Source of the DNA: Lachnospiraceae bacterium
Lineage (GTDB): Bacteria > Bacillota > Clostridia > Lachnospirales > Lachnospiraceae
Assembly: GCA_031280955.1 (NCBI GenBank)
Contig: JAITGA010000023.1
Span: 124,001-188,000 of the forward strand
Length of the DNA stretch: 64,000 bases
Direction of reading: 5' to 3'
Shown: piece by piece, positions 17,966 to 28,102 of the stretch
How positions within the stretch are numbered: the first letter of the stretch is position 1
How the letters are laid out: each line of letters starts with the position of its first letter
The notes under the pieces: model-generated
Told to the model about the DNA's origin: nothing
The model's input: the letters and a program-made list of their open reading frames with translations, nothing else
Databases searched by the model: none
Made by a program: the position numbers and the translations under genes

Positions 17966-18042
17966 ATGGCCAACGCAAAAAAACCCGTCAGGCAACTGGC
18001 GGGTACAAATTTATGACAGCACGGATAAAAATGGCAGCACAC
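17966..18042 (+). pseudogene. frameshifted N-terminus of a tyrosine integrase
   Basis: AAGGAGAAG precedes an ATG that encodes MANAKK. After a 7-A run the matching frame moves by one base and continues PSGNWRVQIYDSTDKNGS. This is the beta-sheet arm-binding start of many Firmicute phage and ICE integrases (usual form MA.A.K.PSGNWRV..YD..D..GK). Nothing of the catalytic domain follows; radA begins in the opposite direction at 18043. It marks the far end of the decayed element that starts at tRNA-Trp. The family call rests on pattern recognition of about 30 residues. Confidence 0.55.
17977..18004 (-). terminator. Rho-independent terminator after radA
   Basis: On the minus strand ACCCGCCAG/CTGACGGGT forms a hairpin followed by seven T. 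It lies 39 nt beyond the radA stop and overlaps the integrase remnant. Confidence 0.8.
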
Positions 18043-19419
18043 CTAAACAATCACCGCAATCGCATCAGCTACAGATTTGACTCCTATTAAACGGATTCCT
18101 GTTCGATGTGCTTCCTCTTCGCAGTATTTCAAAACAACCTCCGGCAGCATACAAGCAGTAAATCCGAGCTTGGCGGCTTCTTTAACCCGCATCATACTCA
18201 TACTGACAGAGCGGACTTCGCCGCTGAGACCGACTTCACCGAAAGCAACCAATCCATCATCGATAGGACAATTCTTGAAACTGGAGACAATCGCCAATAC
18301 AATTCCCAAATCAAGTGCCGGTTCAGCATTTTTGAGTCCCCCGGCGAGATTGACATAGGCATCACACGACCCCATCTGGAGTCCCAGCCGTTTTTCGAGT
18401 ACGGCAATCAAAAGATTGAGGCGGTTGCTGTCTGCTCCCGTTGCCTGACGGCGGGGGATGCCGAAGCTGCTTTGATAAAGCAGTGCCTGAATCTCAATCA
18501 AAATCGGTCTGCTTCCCTCCATCAGACACGCCACTACTGAGCCGCTCGCTCCACTTGGCTTGCCCGACAGCATATATTCCGAGGGATTGGGAACTTCCAT
18601 CAATCCCATTTCCTGCATTTCAAAAACGCCAATCTCATTGGTTGAACCGAAACGATTTTTTACCCCCCGCAAAATGCGGTATGCGGCATGGCGATCACCC
18701 TCAAAATAAAGGACAGTATCGACGATATGTTCCAGAACCCTAGGGCCGGCTACCGTTCCCTCCTTGGTAACATGACCAACGATGAAAATAGTGATACCCA
18801 GACCCTTAGCAATTCGCAACAACAAAGTAGTTGATTCACGTACTTGCGAGACACTTCCCGGTGCCGATTGTGTTTCTTCACAGTACATCGTCTGAATCGA
18901 ATCAATGACTACAACGGCAGGGACGGTTTTTCTGATGATATCCTCGATCGTATTGAGGTTGGTTTCACAAAGAAGCTGTAATGAATCAGTAAATTGACCG
19001 ATACGGTCGGCACGAATCTTGATTTGCCGGAGTGATTCTTCACCGGAAATATAGAGGACGCTTTTGACTTCATTGGTCAGCTTCTGGCAAACTTGTAATA
19101 GCAAGGTGGACTTGCCGATACCGGGGTCGCCGCCAACCAAAACCAATGACCCTGTCACCAGACCGCCGCCGAGGACACGATCAAGCTCGCCAATTCCCGT
19201 AGACAGGCGTTCATCATTATCCCGGGGGATTTCTGACAGCGGTGTCGGACGAGCAACATTACCGCCGATCGAGGTGTTTCCTCTCACGGCGGTATTTGTT
19301 TTCGCTACTCTTTCTTCAACGAAGCTGTTCCATTCCTTACAGACGGGACATTGACCAAGCCATTTCCCTGTCTCATTCCCGCAGTTTTGACAAAAAAATG
19401 TCGTTTCCTTTTTGGGCAT
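18043..19419 (-). CDS. radA: DNA repair protein RadA
   Basis: 458 residues, normal family length. N-terminal zinc finger CQNC...CPVC, RecA-like ATPase with Walker A GGDPGIGKST (about residue 101), the RadA signature KNRFG (about 256) and a C-terminal Lon-like domain. It promotes branch migration and processing of recombination intermediates in the cytoplasm. It lies 5 nt downstream of the 136-aa gene and probably ends a long run starting at purE or clpC; a terminator follows. Confidence 0.97.
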   Translation of the reverse strand: MPKKETTFFCQNCGNETGKWLGQCPVCKEWNSFVEERVAKTNTAVRGNTSIGGNVARPTPLSEIPRDNDERLSTGIGELDRVLGGGLVTGSLVLVGGDPGIGKSTLLLQVCQKLTNEVKSVLYISGEESLRQIKIRADRIGQFTDSLQLLCETNLNTIEDIIRKTVPAVVVIDSIQTMYCEETQSAPGSVSQVRESTTLLLRIAKGLGITIFIVGHVTKEGTVAGPRVLEHIVDTVLYFEGDRHAAYRILRGVKNRFGSTNEIGVFEMQEMGLMEVPNPSEYMLSGKPSGASGSVVACLMEGSRPILIEIQALLYQSSFGIPRRQATGADSNRLNLLIAVLEKRLGLQMGSCDAYVNLAGGLKNAEPALDLGIVLAIVSSFKNCPIDDGLVAFGEVGLSGEVRSVSMSMMRVKEAAKLGFTACMLPEVVLKYCEEEAHRTGIRLIGVKSVADAIAVIV

Positions 19420-19424
19420 TCTCG

Positions 19425-19835
19425 TTATCTCATAATTCTAAGTGTTGCCGGCTCACCATCGGTAAGCTCCACCGACAGTGTCAGCTTGCCGCTCATGTTG
19501 GTTGCCATTCTGCCAACGGTGTCATCACCGATTGCGACTTCGTACTCGGTACTCTCTTCGAGACCAACGGTGATTTGCGCATCTTCATTTCCGATTACGG
19601 TAAATGACAATCCTGCTTCTGATTCACGGAAATCACTAACCGTCGTTCCCGGGACGGATTCATACACCAACATCCCATTTTTTTCGAGGCGGGTCATTGT
19701 CTTAAATGTTTTGACCTTCCAAAGATTACCCCTGAACTCGAAATCATCCAGTTTTGCCTTACTCTCCAGCAAGTGGTTGCCGAAATTGATTGTTTCATCT
19801 GTCCCGATATAAAGCAATTCCTTCAATTCCGCCAT
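19425..19835 (-). CDS. conserved protein between clpC and radA, unknown function
   Basis: 136 residues, beta-rich, no signal or membrane segment. AAGGAGGAAG precedes the ATG. Relatives in Clostridia are, to my memory, sometimes labelled endosialidase; no catalytic feature here supports that name. The conserved pattern NGMLVYESVPGT and EDAQITVGLEESTEYEV suggests a small all-beta fold. The position between two stress and repair genes may mean only co-transcription. Confidence 0.75.
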   Translation of the reverse strand: MAELKELLYIGTDETINFGNHLLESKAKLDDFEFRGNLWKVKTFKTMTRLEKNGMLVYESVPGTTVSDFRESEAGLSFTVIGNEDAQITVGLEESTEYEVAIGDDTVGRMATNMSGKLTLSVELTDGEPATLRIMR

Positions 19836-19890
19836 TACTTCCTCCTTTTTGGTGGTTGACCAACTCGGTCAATGCGGGGTGAATTGTTAC

Positions 19891-22353
19891 CTATCGCAAA
19901 CGTCCTTGCTTGACCGCAAAGACAATCTCTCCTTTTTGGATGCCGGCACTAACATTATCTCCGGCTTTGATTCTTCCGGCGAGTATCTCCTCCGCCAGCT
20001 TGTCTTCAACCACCGTTTGTAAAGCCCGCTTCAGCGGCCGCGCTCCCATTTTGACATCCGCATACCGTTCGGCAATGTGTTTCTTGAGTCCGGGACTGAT
20101 ATGGAAGCGGATATCCATCTGGTCATGGCAACGATTGACAATGAATCCTGCCAGTAAAGTCGTGATTGAACGCATATCTTTGGCTGTTAAAGGGTGGAAA
20201 ACGATGATTTCGTCGATTCTGTTGATGAACTCAGGTTTGAATATCTTCTTGACTTCCTCCATCACTCCCCTCTTCATCCGCTCATAGTCTTGTTCCTTGT
20301 CAACATTGGCATTGAAACCCAGGTTTTTGGGAGCAACGATTCTATTCGCCCCGGCATTGGAGGTCATGATTAGGATAGCGTTCTTGAAGCTAACCCTACG
20401 TCCCTTGGAGTCAGTAATGTGTCCATCTTCCAAGACTTGCAGTAATATATTGAAAACATCGGGATGTGCTTTCTCAATTTCATCAAATAAAACAACAGAA
20501 TAAGGGTTGCGGCGGATTTTTTCGGAAAGCTGACCGCCATCATCAAAACCGACATATCCCGGCGGCGAGCCGATCATCTTCGATACCGAATGACCTTCCA
20601 TGTATTCTGACATATCGACCCTAATCAAGGCTTGGTCACTACCAAACATCGCTTCCGCCAAGGCTTTTGTCAGCTCCGTTTTGCCTACACCTGTCGGCCC
20701 AAGGAACAAAAACGAGCCGATGGGACGATTGGGGTCTTGTAATCCGACCCTGCCGCGGCGAATCGCTCGTGAAACTGCCGATACCGCATCTTCTTGTCCT
20801 ATTACCCGCTTTTTCAAGATGTTTTCCATCTGTAACAAGCGTTCGCTTTCTTTTTCCGTCAATTTGCTAACAGGGATCTTCGTCCATGCGCTGGCTACCG
20901 CAGCGATCGCATTCTCATCAACCTCCTGCGTTCCCGCTGCCCGTTGCTTCAACAGCTTTGCTTTGGCTTTGTCGTATTTGCTCTGTAGCTTCGTTTGCTT
21001 GGAAAAGATCTCCCTGACCGCATCAATATCCCCAACTTTGAGGAGATTTTCGATTCGGCTTTCATTCATGGCAATTTCTTCACCGACTTTTTTCATGTTT
21101 TCGGGAATATTAGTCAACTGTAAGCGCACCGAACTTGCGGCTTCATCAATCAAATCAATTGCTTTGTCGGGCAAATTGCGGTCATTTATATAACGTTCCG
21201 AAAGCAGTACTGCCGCTTCAATCGCTTCATCAGTAATCCTAACGCGGTGGTGTTCCTCGAACTTGACCGCTATCCCCCGCAAAATACGAATTGCCTCCGC
21301 CGTATTCGGCTCAACTACGTCAATCGGTTGAAAACGACGTTCCAAGGCGGCATCACGTTCAACATATTTGCGGTACTCGGTAACTGTTGTCGCTCCTATC
21401 ATCTGCAACTCGCCCCGCGCCAGCGAGGGCTTCAAGATATTGGAAGCATCAATCGCCCCCTCTGCACCGCCTGCCCCGATTATCGTGTGCATTTCATCGA
21501 GGAAAAGGATAATGTTGCCATCTTCAATAACCTCACTGATGACTTTCTTGATCCGCTCTTCAAACTCACCCCGATACTTGCTCCCGGCAACCATTCCCGC
21601 CAAATCAAGGGTCAAAACCCTTTTGTTTTCGACCGTAAACGGTACATCTTTTGCGGCGATACGGTTTGCCAGACCCTCGACAATAGCTGTTTTACCCACC
21701 CCTGATTCACCAATCAAACAGGGGTTATTCTTGGTGCGGCGGGAAAGTATTTGGATAATACGCTGGATTTCCGCTTCACGCCCAATGATGGGGTCAAGCT
21801 TTCCGGCGGCCGCCAATGCCGTCAGGTCACGGCTATAATTTCCCAAAAGTGAATACTGTCTCCTTCCTGCATTGCGAGACATATCATCCTTGAAACCGGA
21901 AATATCAGCTCCGGTAGCACTACTGATTGCTATCAAGGTTTCCGTGAATATCTTGTTGGGAGATGTATTGCTCATCGAATTGAGAATACGAACCGCGACA
22001 CTATCGACTTCCCGCAGCATCCCTAACAAAAGATGCTCCGTGCCTACCTTTGCCGCTCCCAGACGTTCTGCCATCAGCTCTGCTTCGTTTAGAATCTTTT
22101 GGGCGCGTGGCGAATAACCACCTCTTTTGACGGCTATATCAGTCTCATTAGGGGCAACCAACTCTTTTATCATCACGAAAATTCTTTCGCTGTCAGCTCC
22201 GTTGCTCCGCAAAATTGAGGCAGCTCCCCCGTCTCCCTCACAGAGTCCCATTAAGATATGTTCAGACCCGATGTAACCGGATTTGAGATATGTAGCAGTC
22301 TTTTTGGCGAAACCGAGGGCTTTTTGGGCTCTATCGGTGAATTGCGGGTTCAT
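19891..22353 (-). CDS. clpC: Clp protease ATPase ClpC
   Basis: 820 residues. It has a double Clp N-terminal domain, then D1 (Walker A GESGVGKT, about residue 221), a coiled middle domain (about 400-470) and D2 (Walker A GPTGVGKT, about 554). It unfolds substrates for ClpP in the cytoplasm. No mcsA/mcsB or ctsR is adjacent, unlike the Bacillus arrangement. The upstream neighbour is the SH3 membrane protein gene, 22 nt away. Confidence 0.95.
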   Translation of the reverse strand: MNPQFTDRAQKALGFAKKTATYLKSGYIGSEHILMGLCEGDGGAASILRSNGADSERIFVMIKELVAPNETDIAVKRGGYSPRAQKILNEAELMAERLGAAKVGTEHLLLGMLREVDSVAVRILNSMSNTSPNKIFTETLIAISSATGADISGFKDDMSRNAGRRQYSLLGNYSRDLTALAAAGKLDPIIGREAEIQRIIQILSRRTKNNPCLIGESGVGKTAIVEGLANRIAAKDVPFTVENKRVLTLDLAGMVAGSKYRGEFEERIKKVISEVIEDGNIILFLDEMHTIIGAGGAEGAIDASNILKPSLARGELQMIGATTVTEYRKYVERDAALERRFQPIDVVEPNTAEAIRILRGIAVKFEEHHRVRITDEAIEAAVLLSERYINDRNLPDKAIDLIDEAASSVRLQLTNIPENMKKVGEEIAMNESRIENLLKVGDIDAVREIFSKQTKLQSKYDKAKAKLLKQRAAGTQEVDENAIAAVASAWTKIPVSKLTEKESERLLQMENILKKRVIGQEDAVSAVSRAIRRGRVGLQDPNRPIGSFLFLGPTGVGKTELTKALAEAMFGSDQALIRVDMSEYMEGHSVSKMIGSPPGYVGFDDGGQLSEKIRRNPYSVVLFDEIEKAHPDVFNILLQVLEDGHITDSKGRRVSFKNAILIMTSNAGANRIVAPKNLGFNANVDKEQDYERMKRGVMEEVKKIFKPEFINRIDEIIVFHPLTAKDMRSITTLLAGFIVNRCHDQMDIRFHISPGLKKHIAERYADVKMGARPLKRALQTVVEDKLAEEILAGRIKAGDNVSAGIQKGEIVFAVKQGRLR

Positions 22354-22375
22354 TACTCTCTCCTGATTCGATCAT

Positions 22376-23824
22376 TTACAAAAACTCATAATCAAACTCA
22401 TCATCGTCAGAATCTGATAGGAAATTTTGCGACTTACGGTTACTGTTGGCGCGACTATTTGCCCGCTCACTTTCGGCACGGAGGTTGTCAGCTACGTTTT
22501 GCGCCGGGTCGGGATTTACCGTAGTTTCATTGACTTGGTTATCCAAGCCTTTATTATCCTGATTGGTTTTCGGTCTTTGTTCCGCATTTTTTTGCTCTGT
22601 TCCCATCGTTTGCCCGGAGGATTCGGGTTTGAGCGGTCGATTGGGATTATCGGGACGGCTGCCTTGCTTGGTCTGCTCGATACCCGACTGCGGACGTGTT
22701 CCCCCTTGGCGTAAAGCAGGACTGCCGCTTGGCGGCCGCCCGCCGGGATGAGTGTTCTTCGGTCCCCTGCTGCCATCATTCGGACGAGTCCCGCTTTTGC
22801 CACTCGCAGAACGATTTATCGCTGTTCCTGAGGGGCGACGGTTTGCATCGCCGGAAGCAGGACGAGTCCCGCCACGAGGTTGAGCCGGACCGCGAAGATA
22901 TGCGTCATCAACCAAATCATCACCGATATCACGAATCTTGAAGAGTAAAACTGCCACTGCCAACACGAGAATACCTGTCAGTACCCCCAATACAATAATC
23001 GTCGTTCTTTGTCTGCTTGCCTGTGCTTGATAAAGAAGCTCGTTTGCTTCGGCGACACGACTAAGTTCCAAAAACTCCTCAACTATCCATTGTGTGCCAT
23101 GCCGTCTGTCCACGAGAAAATAATCATAACCGCCGATTTCATTTTGCTCATATCTGATATAGAAAGCGTAATCCTCATCCTGCGGTTTTTCTTCAGTATC
23201 ATTGACGGGTACATCAGGCGGTATATCTTCCGGTGGCTGTTCAATTATCGGTTCATCCAGATAATTACCCAAAGTCAACATATCTGAGCGAACAAATCCG
23301 TTTATTGGTTGATCATCGACGGTAGTATTGATTTGATACCATGTCCGTCCCGCTGAATCCGTAGCTTCGCCGACGATAATCACTTCGGTACCGTTGGCTA
23401 GTGATGTGACGGCAGTATGTGAGGTCGATGCTCCCGAACGAACATTGACACTTCGCTGGTTGATCGTTGCCTCACGGCGTTGTGTCGGTGCGGGATCGGT
23501 TTCTCCGCCACTGTTTTCCCCACTGCCATCGCCTATCGTTCCACTGAGTGTACCCAAATCGGCGCGGATATAACCGTATGTTCCGGCTTCGACTTCTACC
23601 CTGTACCATGTAAAGCCTTGTGAGTCGCTCGCCTCAGCACTAACCGGCAGGACACGCCCACGAGAAGTACTGCCAACAGTAGCACTATCAGTACTGGCCT
23701 CAACACGGATATTGGCAGTTTCGGCGGAAACGGTGAACTCGGCAGCCATCGCAGTAATCACATTAGCCCACATCCCGATTATCACTATTCCCGGTACTAA
23801 TAATCTCAGTAGTTTCTTTTTCAT
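22376..23824 (-). CDS. membrane-anchored protein with two bacterial SH3 domains and a disordered cytoplasmic tail
   Basis: 482 residues from ATG 23824, chosen because GGAGAG precedes it and a signal peptide follows (MKKKLLRLLVPGIVIIGMWA, cleavage near AMA-AEF); a longer frame to 24028 would bury this signal. Two SH3b domains (about residues 28-95 and 110-185) with repeated NIRVEAS/NVRSGAS and WYRV/WYQI motifs would bind the cell wall. A membrane helix (about 270-295) follows, then about 180 residues rich in Pro, Gly, Arg, Asn and Ser. Probable role: cell-envelope sensing or scaffold; no enzyme domain is seen. Confidence 0.8.
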   Translation of the reverse strand: MKKKLLRLLVPGIVIIGMWANVITAMAAEFTVSAETANIRVEASTDSATVGSTSRGRVLPVSAEASDSQGFTWYRVEVEAGTYGYIRADLGTLSGTIGDGSGENSGGETDPAPTQRREATINQRSVNVRSGASTSHTAVTSLANGTEVIIVGEATDSAGRTWYQINTTVDDQPINGFVRSDMLTLGNYLDEPIIEQPPEDIPPDVPVNDTEEKPQDEDYAFYIRYEQNEIGGYDYFLVDRRHGTQWIVEEFLELSRVAEANELLYQAQASRQRTTIIVLGVLTGILVLAVAVLLFKIRDIGDDLVDDAYLRGPAQPRGGTRPASGDANRRPSGTAINRSASGKSGTRPNDGSRGPKNTHPGGRPPSGSPALRQGGTRPQSGIEQTKQGSRPDNPNRPLKPESSGQTMGTEQKNAEQRPKTNQDNKGLDNQVNETTVNPDPAQNVADNLRAESERANSRANSNRKSQNFLSDSDDDEFDYEFL

Positions 23825-23852
23825 CACACTCTCCTCTTTACGTCTATTTTCA

Positions 23853-24308
23853 TTAAAATAGCTCACGTCTGAATCGTTTTGCTCCCTCAGAATCCTCATC
23901 AACAGCACCTTTGCCAAAACCGCCTTTGATATGGCTCTTGCGGACATCTTCCTCATACCGCTTGTGGTAAACACCCTCACAATCAGTACAAACCCGCCCT
24001 GAGCGAACCGTCTTGCCGCAAAGCTCACACATTAGAAACGATCTGCTTTCAGCGGTGATTTCAAAACGTTGCTCCCTTACCATGTTGCTAAGTGCCTTGC
24101 GACTGACACCGGTGGCTTCCGATATTTGGGCAACATTGGCACCGGGATTCAACTCAATATAATTACGGGCTTTTCCATAATCATCATAATCAATCACACC
24201 ACAGGAATCACATTTGTATTGCCCCAAACCGCGAAACTCCATTATCCCCTCGCAGTTTTCACAAGTGGTGGGGCGACCCAGCTCCATCAAGGTAATTAAG
24301 TTTCTCAT
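23853..24308 (-). CDS. zinc-ribbon and helix-turn-helix protein
   Basis: 151 residues: an N-terminal CENC...CDSC zinc ribbon, a central helix-turn-helix-like segment (GANVAQISEATGVSRKALSN) and a second CELC...CTDC pair, then a charged tail. It overlaps the purD stop by 4 nt (ATGA); GAGGGAAA is the ribosome site. The layout suggests a DNA- or RNA-binding regulator; target unknown. It separates the pur genes from the SH3-clpC-radA run and is co-oriented with both. Confidence 0.75.
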   Translation of the reverse strand: MRNLITLMELGRPTTCENCEGIMEFRGLGQYKCDSCGVIDYDDYGKARNYIELNPGANVAQISEATGVSRKALSNMVREQRFEITAESRSFLMCELCGKTVRSGRVCTDCEGVYHKRYEEDVRKSHIKGGFGKGAVDEDSEGAKRFRRELF

Positions 24309-25612
24309 ATTTTTCCCTCATTATCCACTTTGGTCTCTTGATACTGCGCAGTAGAAATGACACCGATGTCATTTCTCATATATTTGTTTTCGAAGATAAC
24401 TTTATTGGTTGCCTCGTAAGCTCGCTCCCGTGCTTCATTCAAATCAGCACCCTTTGCGGTAATGCCAAAAACCCTGCCGCCGGTGGTTACGATACTATCC
24501 ATGAAATTTCTCGTCCCCGCATGAAAGCAATAGTACCCGTGCTTACCATCAAAATATTGTGTTCCAAAAATAGTAACACCGGTTTTGTATTTCTCGGGAT
24601 ATCCTTCCGATGCCAAAATCACGCAAACAGCGGCTTCATCGTCAAACTCAAGGTCTATTTGATCAAGGTTTCCGTCAATACAGGCATTTATCGCATCCAA
24701 AAAGTCACTTTTCATCCGTGGCAGGACTACTTGGGTCTCAGGATCGCCAAAGCGGGCATTGTACTCCAGTACCTTGGGTCCCTCTGCGGTCAAAATCAAA
24801 CCGAAGAAGAGGATGCCCTTAAATTCACGCCCCTCTGCTTTCATTGCCGTGACTGTTGCCTGATATATATGCTTCTGGCAGTACTCATCTATCGCTTCCG
24901 TATAGTACGGACTGGGGGAAAAAGTTCCCATTCCCCCCGTGTTGAGTCCCGTGTCGCCGTCACCGATTCGCTTGTGGTCTTGTACCGACGTCATAGTCTT
25001 TACTGTTTTCCCATCGACAAAAGCCATTATCGATACCTCATGCCCGACGAGAAACTCCTCAATAACTATCTTCTCACCCGCACTGCCGAAGTGCCTTTCT
25101 TCCATAATCAAGCGAATACCGTCATAGGCTTCCTGATAATCATTACATATCAAAACCCCTTTTCCCTTTGCCAGTCCATCAGCTTTGATGACAAGGGGGT
25201 ACTTTGCGTTCTTTATGTAGGCAATCGCTGTCGCTGCTTCGTCAAATACCTCATAAGCAGCCGTCGGAATGTTATACTTCTTCATCAAATCCTTGGCAAA
25301 AGACTTACTCGCTTCGATAAGGGCGGCTTTCTTCGACGGACCGAACACCCGATATCCTAACGATCTTAACTTATCTGCAAACCCTTTCGCCAGCGGGTCA
25401 TCAGGTCCGATGATGACAAGGTCTGGCTTTAAATCTCCGATTATAAAGCGGATGTCTTTGAAGTCGTCTATGCCAATACAATAGGAAACGCCAATCTCAT
25501 CAATCCCCGCATTTTCAGGGATGCTATAAATCTTGTTTACCTTGCCGCTTTCATGTAATTTAACAGCGATGGCATGTTCACGGCCGCCGTTGCCGATAAT
25601 TAGTACTGTCAT
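24305..25612 (-). CDS. purD: phosphoribosylamine-glycine ligase
   Basis: 435 residues, ATP-grasp enzyme making GAR from phosphoribosylamine, glycine and ATP (second step of purine synthesis). It shows GNGGREHA at the N-terminus, the nucleotide loop ADGLAKGKGV and EYNARFGDPE near the metal site. It overlaps purN by 4 nt upstream and the zinc-ribbon gene by 4 nt downstream. Confidence 0.97.
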   Translation of the reverse strand: MTVLIIGNGGREHAIAVKLHESGKVNKIYSIPENAGIDEIGVSYCIGIDDFKDIRFIIGDLKPDLVIIGPDDPLAKGFADKLRSLGYRVFGPSKKAALIEASKSFAKDLMKKYNIPTAAYEVFDEAATAIAYIKNAKYPLVIKADGLAKGKGVLICNDYQEAYDGIRLIMEERHFGSAGEKIVIEEFLVGHEVSIMAFVDGKTVKTMTSVQDHKRIGDGDTGLNTGGMGTFSPSPYYTEAIDEYCQKHIYQATVTAMKAEGREFKGILFFGLILTAEGPKVLEYNARFGDPETQVVLPRMKSDFLDAINACIDGNLDQIDLEFDDEAAVCVILASEGYPEKYKTGVTIFGTQYFDGKHGYYCFHAGTRNFMDSIVTTGGRVFGITAKGADLNEARERAYEATNKVIFENKYMRNDIGVISTAQYQETKVDNEGKI

Positions 25613-26220
25613 TTGTTACTCCTCATATGTTGCTCTGCCAACATAGCAATTACCTGTGGCAGGATTATCCATTCGCCTTGCTCCATCACCCGCCGCTGTA
25701 GTATTTCGGGGGTATCATCAGGCAGTACCTCAACCGCAATTTGCTTGAGTATCGGACCTGCATCCAGTTCGCCATCAACATAATGAACAGTCGCTCCGGT
25801 TATTTTGACCCCTCGTGCCAACGCTTTTTCATGAACGGTAAGACCATAATACCCTGCCCCGCAAAATGCGGGAATGAGTGAGGGGTGTATATTGATAATC
25901 CTGCCGCTATAATCATTGATTATTTCATCGGGTACTTTGACCAAAAAGCCGCTCGTAACTATCAAATCGGGGGCGAAACCTTTCACTTCCTCGTATAATC
26001 GTTGGTGAAAAACGCTCCGTTTTCCACAATCCTGCGGTCTAATGCAAACAGCGGGGATGCCGTGCTTCATTGCCCGCTCAAGGGCATAAGCATTTTGGTT
26101 ATTTGAAATAACACCTGTTATTTCCGTGTTGCTAATTGTTCCCGCAGCGATAGCGTCGATTATTGCTTGCAGATTGGTGCCGCCACCACTTACCAAAACC
26201 AAAAGCTTCATCGGAGACAT
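25609..26220 (-). CDS. purN: phosphoribosylglycinamide formyltransferase
   Basis: 203 residues. Transfers a formyl group from 10-formyl-tetrahydrofolate to GAR. VLVSGGGTNLQAIIDAI at the start, HPSLIPAF and the catalytic-site stretch VHYVDGELDAGPI are typical. The start at 26220 has GGAGGG correctly spaced and overlaps the purM end by 13 nt. Confidence 0.96.
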   Translation of the reverse strand: MSPMKLLVLVSGGGTNLQAIIDAIAAGTISNTEITGVISNNQNAYALERAMKHGIPAVCIRPQDCGKRSVFHQRLYEEVKGFAPDLIVTSGFLVKVPDEIINDYSGRIINIHPSLIPAFCGAGYYGLTVHEKALARGVKITGATVHYVDGELDAGPILKQIAVEVLPDDTPEILQRRVMEQGEWIILPQVIAMLAEQHMRSNK

Positions 26221-27323
26221 AAGTTGCCCTCCGCATCGGTGCTACCCTTTTCGATATGACCGACCACATATGCACAGTCACCGACTGCCGCCACTGCCGC
26301 CAAGGCTTGCTCAACCTCGCTTTTATCTACTGCAAAAATCATTCCCAGACCCATGTTGAAAGTGTTATACATTACTGCCTCGCTGATATCGCCGCTTTCC
26401 TTAATCATGGAAAAAATCGCCGGGACTTGGTAGCTGTTTTTTTCTATTACCGCTGTCACACCCTTAGGCAGCATCCGCGGGACATTTTCATCAAAACCGC
26501 CGCCGGTAATATTGACACAGCCTTTGATAGTGACCCCGCTTTTCTTTACACTTTCCAGAGTCTTCACGTATATTTTGGTCGGGGTAAGCAAAGCTTCGCC
26601 AAGGGTCGCATCAAGCTCATCATAGTATTCAGCCAAAGTTGCCAAAGCCGCACTTTCATGATTATTGACCGCTATCGTCACTTCCTCGTTAATGTCCAGG
26701 TTCTCGGTGTCAAACTCGTAGTCATCAATGGCAAAAACCTTGCGAATCAGGGAAAAACCATTGCTATGAACACCTGATGAAGCAAGACCAATAAGTACAT
26801 CACCAACAGCGATATCCGCACCGGTAATCATTTGCCCTTCTTCCACCACACCCACGGCAAAACCTGCCAAATCATACTCCTCAGCGGGTATCATCCCCGG
26901 ATGCTCAGCAGTTTCACCGCCTATCAAAGCCGCTCCCGCCATTTTGCATCCATCAGCAACCCCTTTCACGATTTCGGCAATCTTCGTCGGGGTGTTGTGT
27001 CCGCAAGCAATATAATCGAGGAAATAAAGCGGTTCTGCACCGACGCAGATTATATCGTTGACACACATCGCCACACAGTCGATACCTACCGTTCCATGTT
27101 GGTCAAGGAGAAATGCCAATTTGAGCTTCGTACCGACTCCGTCAGTAGCCGATATCAGCACCGGGTTCTCCATCTCCTTGATTTTCTTTAGGGAAAATGC
27201 ACCACCAAAGCCACCAAAGCCGCCAACCACCTCCGGACGAAAAGTATCTTTGACATAATCTTTTATCAACTCGACACTCCGGTATCCGGCTGTCACATCT
27301 ACTCCGGCAGCTTTATAATCCAT
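26208..27323 (-). CDS. purM: phosphoribosylformylglycinamidine cyclo-ligase (AIR synthetase)
   Basis: 371 residues. Closes the imidazole ring of FGAM to AIR using ATP. Recognisable features are ISATDGVGTKLKLA, MCVNDIICVGAEPLYFLDY and GGETAEHPGMI. It receives the product of PurL (10478-14488), which is encoded apart from this cluster. 90 nt separate it from purE, with no clear terminator in between. Confidence 0.97.
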   Translation of the reverse strand: MDYKAAGVDVTAGYRSVELIKDYVKDTFRPEVVGGFGGFGGAFSLKKIKEMENPVLISATDGVGTKLKLAFLLDQHGTVGIDCVAMCVNDIICVGAEPLYFLDYIACGHNTPTKIAEIVKGVADGCKMAGAALIGGETAEHPGMIPAEEYDLAGFAVGVVEEGQMITGADIAVGDVLIGLASSGVHSNGFSLIRKVFAIDDYEFDTENLDINEEVTIAVNNHESAALATLAEYYDELDATLGEALLTPTKIYVKTLESVKKSGVTIKGCVNITGGGFDENVPRMLPKGVTAVIEKNSYQVPAIFSMIKESGDISEAVMYNTFNMGLGMIFAVDKSEVEQALAAVAAVGDCAYVVGHIEKGSTDAEGNLCLR

Positions 27324-27413
27324 CTTATCTCCTTTAAGGTAAACTGGTTAATTCCTGATATCCCTGCTAATTTCGTGACATGAAGAGCAAAATATCAGCG
27401 GTATTCGTCAGGT

Positions 27414-27914
27414 TTAATAGTCTTGGTATCCGACTTCGTGAAGTCTTTTATCTTTGGCAGCAACCGCTTCACGCATGTTTTTCTTGTATTCAACCAACTT
27501 CGCTTTTAAGTCAGCATCGGCGGTGGCAAGAATCTGAGCCGCTAACAAGCCGGCATTGAGAGCGCCGTTAATCGCCACGGTGGCAACCGGTATTCCCGGC
27601 GGCATTTGTACTATCGAATAAAGGGCATCTGCTCCGCCTAGTGCAGTAGCGAGAATGGGAACGCCGATGACGGGTATTGATGTAAGTCCGGCAGTCACGC
27701 CCGGCAAATGAGCTGCCATGCCCGCTCCTGCTATCGCTACTTTAACCCCGCGTTCCTCGGCATCACGCGCATATTTGACGAGCTTGTCGGGATCGCGGTG
27801 GGCAGAAATAATGTTGATTTCAAAGGGTACACCTAGTTCGGTCAGGATATCAGCCGCTTTCTTCATTACCCCCATGTCAGAGTCACTTCCCATGATGATT
27901 GCTACTTTTGCCAT
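27414..27914 (-). CDS. purE: N5-carboxyaminoimidazole ribonucleotide mutase
   Basis: 166 residues from ATG 27914 (AGGAGAAG upstream); the open frame to 28022 is an unlikely extension, because the family starts at the KVAIIMGSDSD motif. ISAHRDP and GAGMAAHLPGV are present. Converts N5-CAIR to CAIR; no purK is seen in the window. Probably the first gene of the purE-M-N-D run. Confidence 0.95.
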   Translation of the reverse strand: MAKVAIIMGSDSDMGVMKKAADILTELGVPFEINIISAHRDPDKLVKYARDAEERGVKVAIAGAGMAAHLPGVTAGLTSIPVIGVPILATALGGADALYSIVQMPPGIPVATVAINGALNAGLLAAQILATADADLKAKLVEYKKNMREAVAAKDKRLHEVGYQDY

Positions 27915-27999
27915 TTTTCTTCTCCTCTTTCTTCCTATGTTTAATTTGTCTGCTTCCATTCTACTAGAAATCTTTGAAAATGACAAGATGGAGTAGGAA

Positions 28000-28045
28000 A
28001 ATGTCCTACGGACATTGTCCACGGAAAATGTCCTGCGGACATTTT
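28000..28045. repeat. two tandem GGACATT hairpins upstream of purE
   Basis: AATGTCC-TAC-GGACATT (28000-28016) and the perfect AAAATGTCC-TGC-GGACATTTT (28025-28045) lie side by side, with looser GTCCAC/GGAC variants to about 28085. They fall between the 106-aa membrane gene and purE. They could end the upstream transcript or act in the purE leader. No purine riboswitch core is seen. Confidence 0.6.
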
Positions 28046-28102
28046 CTCGGGCTTTATCCCACGGTCTTTGTCTCGAACTTTGTCCACTGACTTTCTATAA
28101 GT

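Noticed and set aside
15846-18042. Duplicated tRNA-Trp 3' end as the second attachment site
   Set aside because: No repeat of the T-arm/acceptor sequence was found near the integrase remnant or before radA.
19425-19835. Endosialidase label for the 136-aa protein
   Set aside because: No catalytic or beta-helix feature of endosialidases; the name seems to be carried over in annotations.
27915-28100. Purine riboswitch ahead of purE
   Set aside because: No conserved loop sequences; only simple GGACATT hairpins.
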